The notes under the pieces were generated by a model. It ran no database searches and was not told where the DNA came from. It worked only from the letters and a program-made list of their open reading frames with translations. DNA of 64,000 bases from CAYFXE01 sp964347035 (GTDB lineage Bacteria > Acidobacteriota > Aminicenantia > Aminicenantales > Aminicenantaceae), in assembly GCA_964347035.1 (NCBI GenBank), contig CAYFXE010000003.1, forward strand, positions 59,460 through 123,459, given 5' to 3'. Below are positions 24,737-32,911 of this stretch, in pieces; the stretch's first letter is position 1; each line of letters opens with the position of its first letter. A program made the translations under genes and the position numbers.

Positions 24737-26877
24737 AAAAGACAGTCATCATCATCATCATCCTTGTTCTGATTTTTTCTGGATGTTCGATCCTCAGTCG
24801 GAACTATAAGATGGGCACAGAAGCGGTGATCAACAAGAATTGGGATCAGGCGATCGAATACTACGAACGAGCTGTGCTCGAAGATCCGGAAAATTCAGTC
24901 TATCGTCTGGCCTTGCTCCGAGCTAAGATTGGAGCCAGTCTTTTCTACCTCCAAGAAGCCCGGAACCTGGCGGCACAGGAGAAGAAAGAAGAAGCCTTGG
25001 CTGCCTACCGGAAAGCCCTGTCCTATGATCCGACCAATAGAATGATAGCCGATGAAGCACGAAGGCTGGTCGGAGAGGAAGTGAAGGAAGAAGAGCCAGA
25101 AGAGGTTAAGATAGAGCCTCCTGTTAAACTGAAGGTGAAGGAAAAAAAGATGAGCCTGAAGTTTGCAAACGCCAGCCTGCGCTCGATTTTTCAAGCTCTG
25201 GCTAAGACAGCCCAGATCAACATCATCTTTGACAACCAGTTCCGGGACGCGCCATTCACCATCGATCTCGTCGATATGAGCTTTGAACAGGCCCTCAATA
25301 ACTTGTGTCTGGCCTCCAAGAATTTTTACAGCGTCGTGGATGAGAAAACCGTGATCGTCGCTCCTGACCAACCGGTTAAAAGAGTCCAATACGAACTGAA
25401 TGCCATCAAGACATTCTATCTCTCCAACATCAGTGCCCAGGAGGTTCAGGGGCCTCTGCGGCAAATGCTCCGGACCCAATTCCAGGTCCCGAATATCATC
25501 GTGGATAGAACCCTCAACACGGTCACTGTCCGGGCCGCCCCATATATCGTGGAGCTGGCCGAAAGAATCATCCGGAGTTGGGATAAACCTAGAGGAGAAG
25601 TGATCATCGACTTAGAGATCATGGAGGTCTCGCGAACGAAACTGAGACAATTAGGCCTGGATTTTGAACAGTATATCGTCGGATTAAGATACAGCGGGAC
25701 CGAGGAGACAGCCGAGACAGGCTGGTTGGATCTGCGGAGCATCGATTTTACTAAGTCTGAAAATTACCAGATTACCCTTCCCTCGGCCATAGTCAATTTT
25801 CTTGAACAGGATGCTGATACGAAGATGATCACTCAGCCGAGGCTTCGGGGGTTGGAGGGGGAGAAGATTGAATACCTGGTCGGAGACAAAGTTCCCATCC
25901 CGCGCACGACTTTTACCCCGATCGCTGCCGGAGGTATCAGCCAACAGCCGGTCACATCCTTCGACTATGAAGATGTCGGTATCGACGTCAAGATCACGCC
26001 GAAGATTCACAGCGAAAAAGAAGTCACCCTGGAAATTGAAATAAAAATGAAAACGATCGGTGGAACCGGAATCGCTAATATTCCGATCATCGCCACCAGG
26101 GAAGTGAAAAATATCATCCGGCTCAAGGATGGGGAGACGAATCTTCTGGCAGGACTCCTCAAAGATGAGGAAAGAAAAACACTCCGAGGGATAGCCGGAT
26201 TAAAAAATCTGCCCATCATAGGCAGCCTCTTTTCGAACACGGATGAGACAATAGCACAACAAGATGTCATCTTGACCATCACTCCCTATATCATCCGCAC
26301 TATCCCCATCGGCCCCGAAGACTTGAAACCTGTTTGGGCCAACGTAGGTGGAGCTCCTTCCGCCGGTGGAGCCGTGAGTCCTGAGGAGGAAGAAATTCCG
26401 GGTATCGATGTGACTCGGGAGAGAATAGCCATGGAGAGGAAACGAGCTAAGGAGGAGGCCCGGAGAAACCAGATTTTTCTCCAGCCTGCCAGCTTTGAAG
26501 TTCCTCAAGGGCGCGAATTCCGCATCAGTGTTAATCTCCGCTCACAAGAGCAAATCGGGAATATGTCTCTCAACCTCAGCTTCAATGCTCAAGTGCTCAA
26601 CTTAAAAGAGGTGGTCAAGGGGGGATTCATCGATCAACTGGGCGAGACGCCCTCTTTCCTGAAGAATATCGACAATGCCTCCGGAACGTGTACCATCGGA
26701 TTCTCCAGCCCAGAGTTGAGTGAGGGCATCCGGGGAACAGGAAGGGTCGCCACGCTTGTCTTCGAGGCCAAAGAAAAGGGAGAAAGTGCGGTCTCTATCG
26801 GCGGCGTCAGTGCCAATGCTCCAGGGGGACAGAGCCTCTCGTTTGAAACAAGGGAATCTCGGGTTGTTGTTCGCTGA
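24733..26877 (+). CDS. secretin lipoprotein with TPR and cohesin-like C-terminal domain
   Basis: The 714-residue protein has a lipobox ending at Cys18 (IFSGC) and TPR repeats at about 25-115. An STN/N0-type domain (LKFANASLRSIFQALAKTAQ), an N1 domain and the secretin channel core (ITQPRLRGLEGEKIEYLVGD to QQDVILTITPYII) follow. The last 140 residues resemble a cohesin fold: FEVPQGREFRISVNLRSQEQ and GRVATLVFEAKEKGE. Secretins form the outer-membrane gate of type II secretion or type IV pili. The cohesin-like tail and N-terminal TPR are not part of the minimal GspD/PilQ; they may serve in protein docking or self-assembly. It ends the operon. Confidence 0.9.
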   Translation: MKKTVIIIIILVLIFSGCSILSRNYKMGTEAVINKNWDQAIEYYERAVLEDPENSVYRLALLRAKIGASLFYLQEARNLAAQEKKEEALAAYRKALSYDPTNRMIADEARRLVGEEVKEEEPEEVKIEPPVKLKVKEKKMSLKFANASLRSIFQALAKTAQINIIFDNQFRDAPFTIDLVDMSFEQALNNLCLASKNFYSVVDEKTVIVAPDQPVKRVQYELNAIKTFYLSNISAQEVQGPLRQMLRTQFQVPNIIVDRTLNTVTVRAAPYIVELAERIIRSWDKPRGEVIIDLEIMEVSRTKLRQLGLDFEQYIVGLRYSGTEETAETGWLDLRSIDFTKSENYQITLPSAIVNFLEQDADTKMITQPRLRGLEGEKIEYLVGDKVPIPRTTFTPIAAGGISQQPVTSFDYEDVGIDVKITPKIHSEKEVTLEIEIKMKTIGGTGIANIPIIATREVKNIIRLKDGETNLLAGLLKDEERKTLRGIAGLKNLPIIGSLFSNTDETIAQQDVILTITPYIIRTIPIGPEDLKPVWANVGGAPSAGGAVSPEEEEIPGIDVTRERIAMERKRAKEEARRNQIFLQPASFEVPQGREFRISVNLRSQEQIGNMSLNLSFNAQVLNLKEVVKGGFIDQLGETPSFLKNIDNASGTCTIGFSSPELSEGIRGTGRVATLVFEAKEKGESAVSIGGVSANAPGGQSLSFETRESRVVVR

Positions 26878-27111
26878 TAAAGACGCTAGCGAAAGCCTCA
26901 ACAGCATTTAGCTCCCATAATCCTGAGGCTTCCCTCCATTTCCTCAAAATCCGCCTCATTCCTAACCTTAAAGGAATGCAACCAGGTTTAAACAGCCGGC
27001 CACACAACTCAAAATCTCAACGAGGATGAGTCAAGGCCAGACATGAATTCTTCTGACGAGAGAGTGGTGAGTATCCTTGCTTATCCACTACCCGTTCACT
27101 CGCTCGACTGA
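26878..27111. other. intergenic region before the tRNA, no gene seen
   Basis: About 235 bases between the secretin stop and the tRNA promoter; I see no ORF with family-like sequence and no clear terminator. Confidence 0.4.
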
Positions 27112-27140
27112 TTGACTTCGACCGGAGATTCAGCTAAAAT
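27112..27140 (+). promoter_or_regulatory. promoter of the tRNA gene
   Basis: TTGACT (27112-27117), exactly 17 bases, then TAAAAT (27135-27140), each five of six against consensus. The predicted start near 27147 is four bases before the tRNA. Confidence 0.65.
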
Positions 27141-27150
27141 CTTTGCCACT

Positions 27151-27224
27151 GGCGGTGTAGCTCAGGTGGTTAGAGCATACGGCTCATATCCGTAGTGTCG
27201 GGGGTTCGAATCCCTCCACCGCCA
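27151..27224 (+). tRNA. tRNA with CAT anticodon (elongator Met, possibly Ile2)
   Basis: A full cloverleaf can be drawn. The acceptor stem is GGCGGTG/CACCGCC, the D arm GCTC...GAGC, the anticodon stem TACGG/CCGTA around loop CTCATAT (anticodon CAT), and the T arm GGGGG TTCGAAT CCCTC. The discriminator is A; CCA is not encoded. G1 pairs with C72, which argues against the initiator. It lies 163 bases before tilS, whose product converts CAT anticodons of tRNA-Ile2, so Ile2 identity cannot be excluded. Confidence 0.93.
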
Positions 27225-27239
27225 TTTGGATTATCTTTA

Positions 27240-27286
27240 AAGCATTTCTCAGGAGAATTATCTTCATCTCGGATTAGGAAATGCTT
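27240..27286. repeat. 9-bp inverted repeat between tRNA and tilS
   Basis: AAGCATTTC (27240-27248) and GAAATGCTT (27278-27286) are perfect complements around a 29-base loop. It could end the tRNA transcript, but no T-tract follows. A second small hairpin (CGTCT/AGACG) lies in the tilS leader near 27333-27351. Confidence 0.4.
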
Positions 27287-27387
27287 GCGTTAAGCTATAA
27301 TCTAGGATGGACACAATATATATAGTCCTCGTCTTGGTCGATTAGACGACGGACAGCCCTAGAGGGGTACCAGAAATAAGGACTTCG

Positions 27388-28728
27388 ATGGTTTTAAACA
27401 GGGTCAAAAAAACTATTCAGAAATACGATCTCATCCAGCGGAAAGATCGTATCCTGGTTGCCTACTCGGGAGGTAGCGATTCGACAGCCTTGGTCCAGCT
27501 CCTGCTTGAGCTCAAAGAGGAATGGGTGCTCGAAATTTTCCTCGCCCACTTCAATCACAGACTGCGCGCCAGTGCCAATGAAGACGAGCAATTCGTGAGA
27601 GTTGTAGCAAAGGAGTATTCTTTACCTCTTGTTGTAGGTTCAGAGGATGTTCGAGGCTTCGCTAAAACACAGAAGTTGAGCTTAGAGGAGGCTGGTCGCG
27701 TTTTGCGGTATGATTTTTTGAAGAAGGCGGCCGCCAAGGAGGGAGTGACTAAAATCGCCACAGGCCACACGATGGATGACCAAGCAGAAACATTCTTGAT
27801 GAGGTTGCTTCGGGGGAGTGGAAGGCTTGGCTTAACCAGCATCTCACCGGCAGTGGAAAAGATGATCATCAGACCGCTTATTGAAGTGAAAAGACAGGAT
27901 ATCGTAATTTATCTTGAGAGGAAGAGCGCTCCTTATCGGGTTGACGAGAGCAATTTTGACAGACGCTTTTTCCGAAACCGGATCAGGATGGAACTTATCC
28001 CCTACATCCAGCAAAACTTCGAACCGAGGATCATCCCCATCTTGGGAAAAATAGCCTCCATCTTACAACAGGAAGAAGCTTTACTCCAGGAGCTAACGAA
28101 GGAAAAATCTCAGATGGCCATAAGCGAGAAGAATGATAAAGTCTCTCTTGAGATCAGATCTCTGTCCTCCCTTTCCTTAGCCTTGAAAAGGCGTGTCATC
28201 AGGGATTATATTCGCAAGCTGAAGGGCGATTTGCGCGACATCTCTTTTGAAGATGTGGAAGCTATCCTCGGGCTCGATAAGGGAAAAAAAATCTACCTGA
28301 AAAAAGGCCTCATGCTGACTAGAGAAGGGGATTTTGTTTTGCCCAAGAACGAAACCGGGTCCAGGATAAGCTTTGAGTACCGATGGAACGGAGAGAATCT
28401 CCTCCACCTCAAAGAGACACGAAAAAAAATCATCGGAAGGATCAGAAGAAAAGGTCATCAAGAAGACCTGGATTTCGACGATGAACATCGAGCCCACCTC
28501 GATCTGGCTCGGCTTCGATTTCCGCTCCTTGTGCGCAGCCGCAGAGAAGGGGACAGGNNNNNNNNNNAGGAGATCATGAGAGCCAAAGGTATTCCTGTTC
28601 CTGAAAGAGACAAACGACCGGTCTTTCTCTCTGGGAAAGAGATTATCTGGGTTTTGGGTCTGCCGGTCTCTGAAAGACACAAGGTGAGCGTCAAAACAGA
28701 ACACATTTTTACTATCCAAAGATTATAG
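27388..28728 (+). CDS. tilS: tRNA(Ile)-lysidine synthase
   Basis: The 446-residue reading has the PP-loop ATPase motif SGGSDS (27-32), the AHFNHRLRASANEDEQFV block, GHTMDDQAETFLMRLLRGSG and the RRFFRNRIRMELIPY region, so it is TilS. TilS places lysidine on C34 of tRNA-Ile2 so that it reads AUA. A 10-base N run at 28558 lies in the C-terminal domain just after SRREGDR. The family usually has about 15 residues there (a PLG-type motif) before the remaining conserved part, so the gap is probably longer than drawn. Frame is kept by chance or by design across the Ns. Confidence 0.93.
   Translation: MVLNRVKKTIQKYDLIQRKDRILVAYSGGSDSTALVQLLLELKEEWVLEIFLAHFNHRLRASANEDEQFVRVVAKEYSLPLVVGSEDVRGFAKTQKLSLEEAGRVLRYDFLKKAAAKEGVTKIATGHTMDDQAETFLMRLLRGSGRLGLTSISPAVEKMIIRPLIEVKRQDIVIYLERKSAPYRVDESNFDRRFFRNRIRMELIPYIQQNFEPRIIPILGKIASILQQEEALLQELTKEKSQMAISEKNDKVSLEIRSLSSLSLALKRRVIRDYIRKLKGDLRDISFEDVEAILGLDKGKKIYLKKGLMLTREGDFVLPKNETGSRISFEYRWNGENLLHLKETRKKIIGRIRRKGHQEDLDFDDEHRAHLDLARLRFPLLVRSRREGDRXXXXEIMRAKGIPVPERDKRPVFLSGKEIIWVLGLPVSERHKVSVKTEHIFTIQRL
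28558..28567. other. assembly gap (10 N) inside tilS
   Basis: Ten N bases. Comparison with the family pattern suggests that several tens of bases are missing. Confidence 0.9.
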
Positions 28729-29421
28729 AGAATAGAATCTCTAGGTTTCAAAACGCCCTGCCTCCAGAGAAGGGGTGACCGTTGTTTTCCTTTTCTTAAC
28801 CATGTCTTCATCCGGAGACTGAAGCCTTCCTTTAATTTCTTCAAAAAAACGCCTTCATCATCCTTCCAGAGGTGAGAAGGTCCCCTAATCATCAGGGAAA
28901 AAGGTGAGGGGAAATCGGGATACCGTTTTGAGTATGGGTCAAGCCGCATATTCTACTTGTGGCAATATAGAATTCAAAGTGAATTCACGATGACGCCCGG
29001 AGAGAAAAACAAAAAAGTCAAAGAAAATAGAAAAATGACAAAATTTTCCTCATGAAAAAAGTGATAAGTGCCAAACTGATGAAGAGTAGAAGCCCAGCTA
29101 GAAAGAAACAAAAATGCGCGGTAGTGAAAGAGAATTGCGGCATGGACTATTTGATTTACCAATAATGCAGACACCTCCAAAATTCAATAAAGGCGGTATC
29201 AAGATGAGACGATTATTGCGAAAATTTCACCTATAAAGGGGAGAAGGTCTGTCCAAAATGATGAGAAATTGGCTGAAAATATGACCTTTTAAATCATCCA
29301 TGGAGGTGATTGACGAGGTTTGTGCGCGGATTTATTTATGAATTACCAGGACGGAAAAAAAATAATGAGACCCATCAGAAGAGGAAAATTCTTCTCTTCA
29401 TTTTAGCTAGAAAGAGAGTCC
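28729..29421. other. long intergenic region upstream of the pseudopilin operon
   Basis: About 690 bases with no supported gene. Short ORFs near 28990 and 29052 (21 and 37 codons) are basic and unlike any family I know. A perfect palindrome, GAATTCA-aag-TGAATTC, is at 28970-28986 and might be an operator. A weak TTGACG with 17-base spacing to TATTTA near 29310 is the best promoter candidate for the operon. The rest is AT-rich and featureless. Confidence 0.4.
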
Positions 29422-29955
29422 ATGACAAAAGGATCACTCAATCTTAAAAAGTCAAAGGAAAAGGTCCGGGGTTTTACCTTAATCGAGGTCCTGCTCGTGG
29501 TCGGAATCTTGGGCATGATGGTGCTCGTCTTCTATCCTGATGTTCGCAAACAAACAGAGGTCCGGCGGATCGAGAATGAAGCCAGAGAGATTCTGACGAC
29601 CTTGCAGAGAGCAAAATTTCAGGCTGTCAAGACTAAACTCAACAATAGAGTCAGGTTCGAATACAGTAGGAATACCTGGTTTTATGAAGTCGAAATCGAG
29701 CAAGATAACGGGCAGTGGAATGTTCCGCCAGGATTCGTGAGAAAGACGATACCCTCCAACTTCACGGTTGATGTCCAATTCCCTGATCAGAATGTGGTCT
29801 TCTCGCCGTTGGGCATAATCGGCAACTTTGACAGTCAGATGAATTATATCTCCCTCCAGAGTACTAAGCTGAAAAGCCTAGGACAGCCTGATCTGAGGGT
29901 GATCAGAGTCGTGTCGGGAGGATCTGTTCGTTATGAGAAATCTCTGAGTGATTAA
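29422..29955 (+). CDS. type II secretion pseudopilin, GspH-like
   Basis: This 177-residue prepilin-like protein has a class III signal: a short charged leader, then the cleavage site KVRGFTLIEVLLVVGILGMM with Gly-Phe and Glu+5. A hydrophobic helix follows, then a sheet-rich C-terminal domain without clear family motifs. The region after the helix (EAREILTTLQRAKFQAVKTK) is typical of GspH/FimT minor pseudopilins. The prepilin peptidase that would process it is at 32132-32911. It is the first of four minor-pilin-type genes. Confidence 0.85.
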   Translation: MTKGSLNLKKSKEKVRGFTLIEVLLVVGILGMMVLVFYPDVRKQTEVRRIENEAREILTTLQRAKFQAVKTKLNNRVRFEYSRNTWFYEVEIEQDNGQWNVPPGFVRKTIPSNFTVDVQFPDQNVVFSPLGIIGNFDSQMNYISLQSTKLKSLGQPDLRVIRVVSGGSVRYEKSLSD

Positions 29956-29957
29956 GA

Positions 29958-30422
29958 ATGATGAGAAATTGTAAGATAAGAAGTTCTGAATATCCAGAAA
30001 AAAAACCGGAAGGAAAGAAGGGATTTTCCCTTCTCGAAGCGGTCATCGGGATCGCCCTGGTCGGGATTGCGCTTTTGGGTTTAGCCCAGATGTTTACCTA
30101 CAGTGTCATGAATAATGCCCGCTCTGATCGGATGACGAGCTCTACTTACCTTGCTCAGGAGCAGATTGACGTTTTAAGGAACCTGACCTCAGCCGAACTG
30201 AGCGCCCTAACTGCAGGGACAGTCGATGAGCAGATCGATGTCAACAACGACGGCACTTTTGATTTCAGACGCCTGACAGAAGTCCAATTTTCTGGATCAA
30301 GCTGGTCTGTGCGAGTGCTTGTTTTCGCCGAGGATCAATTCGGGACGGCTGCCACCGCGCTTCTCGAAAATCCCATTCCGTATAAAGTGAAAGCTGATCT
30401 CAACACAGTCATCAGCAGGTGA
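29958..30422 (+). CDS. pseudopilin, GspI/PilV-like
   Basis: The 154-residue product has the prepilin motif KKGFSLLEAVIGIALVGIAL followed by a helix and the segment STYLAQEQIDVLRNL, which is typical of GspI/PilV minor pilins. The leader before the cleavage site is about 22 residues. It begins three bases after the GspH-like stop and is followed by the GspJ-like gene after 7 bases. The four together would form the tip complex of a pseudopilus. Confidence 0.85.
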   Translation: MMRNCKIRSSEYPEKKPEGKKGFSLLEAVIGIALVGIALLGLAQMFTYSVMNNARSDRMTSSTYLAQEQIDVLRNLTSAELSALTAGTVDEQIDVNNDGTFDFRRLTEVQFSGSSWSVRVLVFAEDQFGTAATALLENPIPYKVKADLNTVISR

Positions 30423-30429
30423 GGGGAAA

Positions 30430-31566
30430 ATGGGAAGTATTGAAGAGGAAAAGAAGAGGGACATAGAATTCAAGAAGGGTTTTACCCTTGTAGAACTTTT
30501 GGTGAGCAGTGTGGTAATGATGGTCATCATCCTGGGTACCTTGTCTTTATACCTGAAAAGCAATCGGGTCTCTTTAGATCATCAGCAATTTGCGGAGCTT
30601 CAGCATGATGTGAGATCCTCGATGTTTTTTATCTCGAGGGATGTCAGATTAACGGGTGCAGGCTTAACGTTATATATATCAGGAAATTTTCTCGAAGGAA
30701 AAGATGGCTTCGGCCCTTCACCCGAGTCATCTGATTATCTTAAGATTATGGGGAATTTTGATGATCCGTTGGATTTGAGAGTCCGTAAATACCAGGGAGG
30801 CGGAGGGGGAGGTGCGGCCACAGTTTTCTTCTATGATTGGGAACTTGAAAATGCTCCATATGATTGTCCGGAATATTTCGAAGATAAAATATATATAATC
30901 ATTTCCACAACATGCTCCGGTTGTTATGCTATCCGCGGCATTCCTTTAAACAGTCTCTTAGGTTGCGGCAGCGGAACTGCTCATGCGAACACAGAGCCTG
31001 GACAATCTGGATTAAACCCCCCGGGAGGATTGGTGGACACTGGATGTTCTGCTGATTGTTACGATGATAGCATTATCACTTTTGTTCAGATTAAGCTGTA
31101 CTGGCTTGATACGACAGGCAATCCTGGGGACTATCCCAGTTTTAATTTGCAAGTCGGCCAGGATGGATACTTGGGGATTCCCAACACCTTGTATCTGACC
31201 ACGATGGAAGCAGACGGATCCCTTATCCATATGCCCTTCGCCCTAAATATCGAAAATCTCCAGTTCCAGTATAATTTGGTCGATGCCAGCGGGAATTTTC
31301 TTGGCTTTACTGATTGGAACGATTCCTGGACCACAGATGACATAAGCCAAATCCGACAGGTTCGCATCTGGATTCTGGGAAAAACTCTTGATCCTTTTCG
31401 AGGCGTCTCGGGCAAGGCTCCTTCTGGCCTTCACCTCTACAGAAGGCCTGCCATTGCTAACAGTCCCGCGGCGGCTAAGGATGATAAACACCGAAGATTC
31501 CTGCTCGAATCCACGGCTAATATCAGGAATTTATCCTTGAACATCTACAACACAGGAACGAAATGA
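30430..31566 (+). CDS. pseudopilin, GspJ/PilW-like
   Basis: This 378-residue protein has the prepilin motif KKGFTLVELLVSSVVMMVII and the PilW/GspJ pattern downstream (SMFFISRDVRLTGAGLTLYI). It is larger than most GspJ proteins; a glycine-rich loop (QGGGGGGAATV) and several cysteines (around TTCSGCYAIRG and DTGCSADCYDD) suggest an inserted, possibly disulfide-bonded domain. It overlaps the next gene by four bases. Confidence 0.85.
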   Translation: MGSIEEEKKRDIEFKKGFTLVELLVSSVVMMVIILGTLSLYLKSNRVSLDHQQFAELQHDVRSSMFFISRDVRLTGAGLTLYISGNFLEGKDGFGPSPESSDYLKIMGNFDDPLDLRVRKYQGGGGGGAATVFFYDWELENAPYDCPEYFEDKIYIIISTTCSGCYAIRGIPLNSLLGCGSGTAHANTEPGQSGLNPPGGLVDTGCSADCYDDSIITFVQIKLYWLDTTGNPGDYPSFNLQVGQDGYLGIPNTLYLTTMEADGSLIHMPFALNIENLQFQYNLVDASGNFLGFTDWNDSWTTDDISQIRQVRIWILGKTLDPFRGVSGKAPSGLHLYRRPAIANSPAAAKDDKHRRFLLESTANIRNLSLNIYNTGTK

Positions 31567-32114
31567 AGGACGAAAAAGAGGAAGGACTGTTATTGAGAGA
31601 ATCCGAGAGAGGAGTGGCTCTTATCGTGATCATTTTGGTCCTCACTTTTTTGTTGACGATCGGTATTGTTCTTTTGACCGTAACTCAAACAGGTCCTCAA
31701 GTAGCGGCAAATATTCGTTCCCAAAGCCAGGCCTTCAATGCGGCCGAAGCAGGCTTTAATCAAGCCTGGAAACAATTAAACGAAAGTATTATAAATGGCG
31801 CGATGAAAGATTTTTCGAGTAGTTATAGGACTAAATTCAGCCATCAACCAGGATTAGATGACCCTCAGAGTAAAAATTATTTCCGGAAATTGAGTAATCA
31901 GCAATTAGTTGAGGACGTTTTGGATAATCCAGATAATTATATTTATGCTTCTGAACCATTACCGGGTGATAATAGATTTACCTTTACTGTTTTTCTGATA
32001 AATGATGAAGGGGGGGGCGGCATTCGAGATGATATGGATTGCATCTTGGTTTGTATTGGTCGAGGACCAATGGATACATACTCACGATTGGAAATAAAAA
32101 TAGAGATTCAGTGA
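31563..32114 (+). CDS. PilX/GspK-like minor pilin-type protein
   Basis: A 183-residue protein with a long membrane helix near the N-terminus (GVALIVIILVLTFLLTIGIV). The segment AFNAAEAGFNQAWKQL after the helix is typical of PilX-like proteins. The cleavage site is less canonical than in the other three, and the conserved Glu+5 is replaced, as in PilX and GspK families. It is the last gene of the pseudopilin operon and converges on the prepilin peptidase gene 17 bases away. Confidence 0.8.
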   Translation: MKDEKEEGLLLRESERGVALIVIILVLTFLLTIGIVLLTVTQTGPQVAANIRSQSQAFNAAEAGFNQAWKQLNESIINGAMKDFSSSYRTKFSHQPGLDDPQSKNYFRKLSNQQLVEDVLDNPDNYIYASEPLPGDNRFTFTVFLINDEGGGGIRDDMDCILVCIGRGPMDTYSRLEIKIEIQ

Positions 32115-32131
32115 GAATATTAGAAAAAAGT

Positions 32132-32911
32132 TCAATAAGAAGAAAAATCCTTAAAGAAATCTAAATAGGCGTTGATGATCTTCTCTCCCCAGAAAAGGGA
32201 GATGAAGGCTGCGACCGCTAGAAATGAACCGAAGGGGAGGGCATATTGGAGGTTCTTCCTCTTAAACAGAATAAAAATAACACCCACCAGAGCTCCCAGA
32301 AGCGAAGCCAGGATCAGGGTAAAAAGAGTCTGGCGCCAGCCCAAAAAAGCTCCGATCATCAGCATCATTGTCACATCACCCAGGCCCAGACCTTCCTTCT
32401 TGCGCAAAAGATAGTATGCGCTATAAATAAGGAGAAGAATACCTGCTCCAACAACGGAGCCAATCAAGGCTTGGCTGAGGCTGAAATCGGGACGGAACAG
32501 CGAATAGATGATGGCCATAGCCGTTGCAGGAAGGGTGATTTCATCCGGAAGGATTTGGTGGAAAAAATCGATAAAACCCAAGGCAACGAGGGCGCTGACA
32601 AAGAGAGCCGAAGCGAAAAAGTGAAAGCTCAAGGAAAACTGATTGTAGAGAAGAAGAAAGCTGAGCGGAGTCAAAAACTCGACCAGAGGATATGACAGGG
32701 GAATCTTGGCCTGACAGTGGCGGCATTTACCTCCGAGCAGGATATAGGATACAAGGGGTATGTTGTCGTATGCTTTTATTCTAGCCTGACACTGGGGGCA
32801 CGAGGAGGGCGGTTTGATGAGACTCATCCTGTGGGGCCGGCGGTAGATGACGACGTTTAGAAAACTGCCCCAGATCAGGCCGATCACGGCGATCAGGATT
32901 ATCTTTTCCAT
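32132..32911 (-). CDS. pilD: prepilin peptidase / N-methyltransferase
   Basis: The 259-residue membrane protein has the type IV prepilin peptidase layout. An N-terminal methyltransferase part has two CxxC pairs (Cys38/41 in SCPQC and Cys63/66 in CRHC). Several membrane helices follow with the catalytic aspartates in GFIDFFHQILPDEITLPATA and GLGLGDVTMM. It removes leader peptides from the pseudopilins encoded just downstream on the other strand and methylates their new N-termini. It overlaps the preceding TPR-like gene by 13 bases, in an operon with an ABC exporter. Confidence 0.94.
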   Translation of the reverse strand: MEKIILIAVIGLIWGSFLNVVIYRRPHRMSLIKPPSSCPQCQARIKAYDNIPLVSYILLGGKCRHCQAKIPLSYPLVEFLTPLSFLLLYNQFSLSFHFFASALFVSALVALGFIDFFHQILPDEITLPATAMAIIYSLFRPDFSLSQALIGSVVGAGILLLIYSAYYLLRKKEGLGLGDVTMMLMIGAFLGWRQTLFTLILASLLGALVGVIFILFKRKNLQYALPFGSFLAVAAFISLFWGEKIINAYLDFFKDFSSY

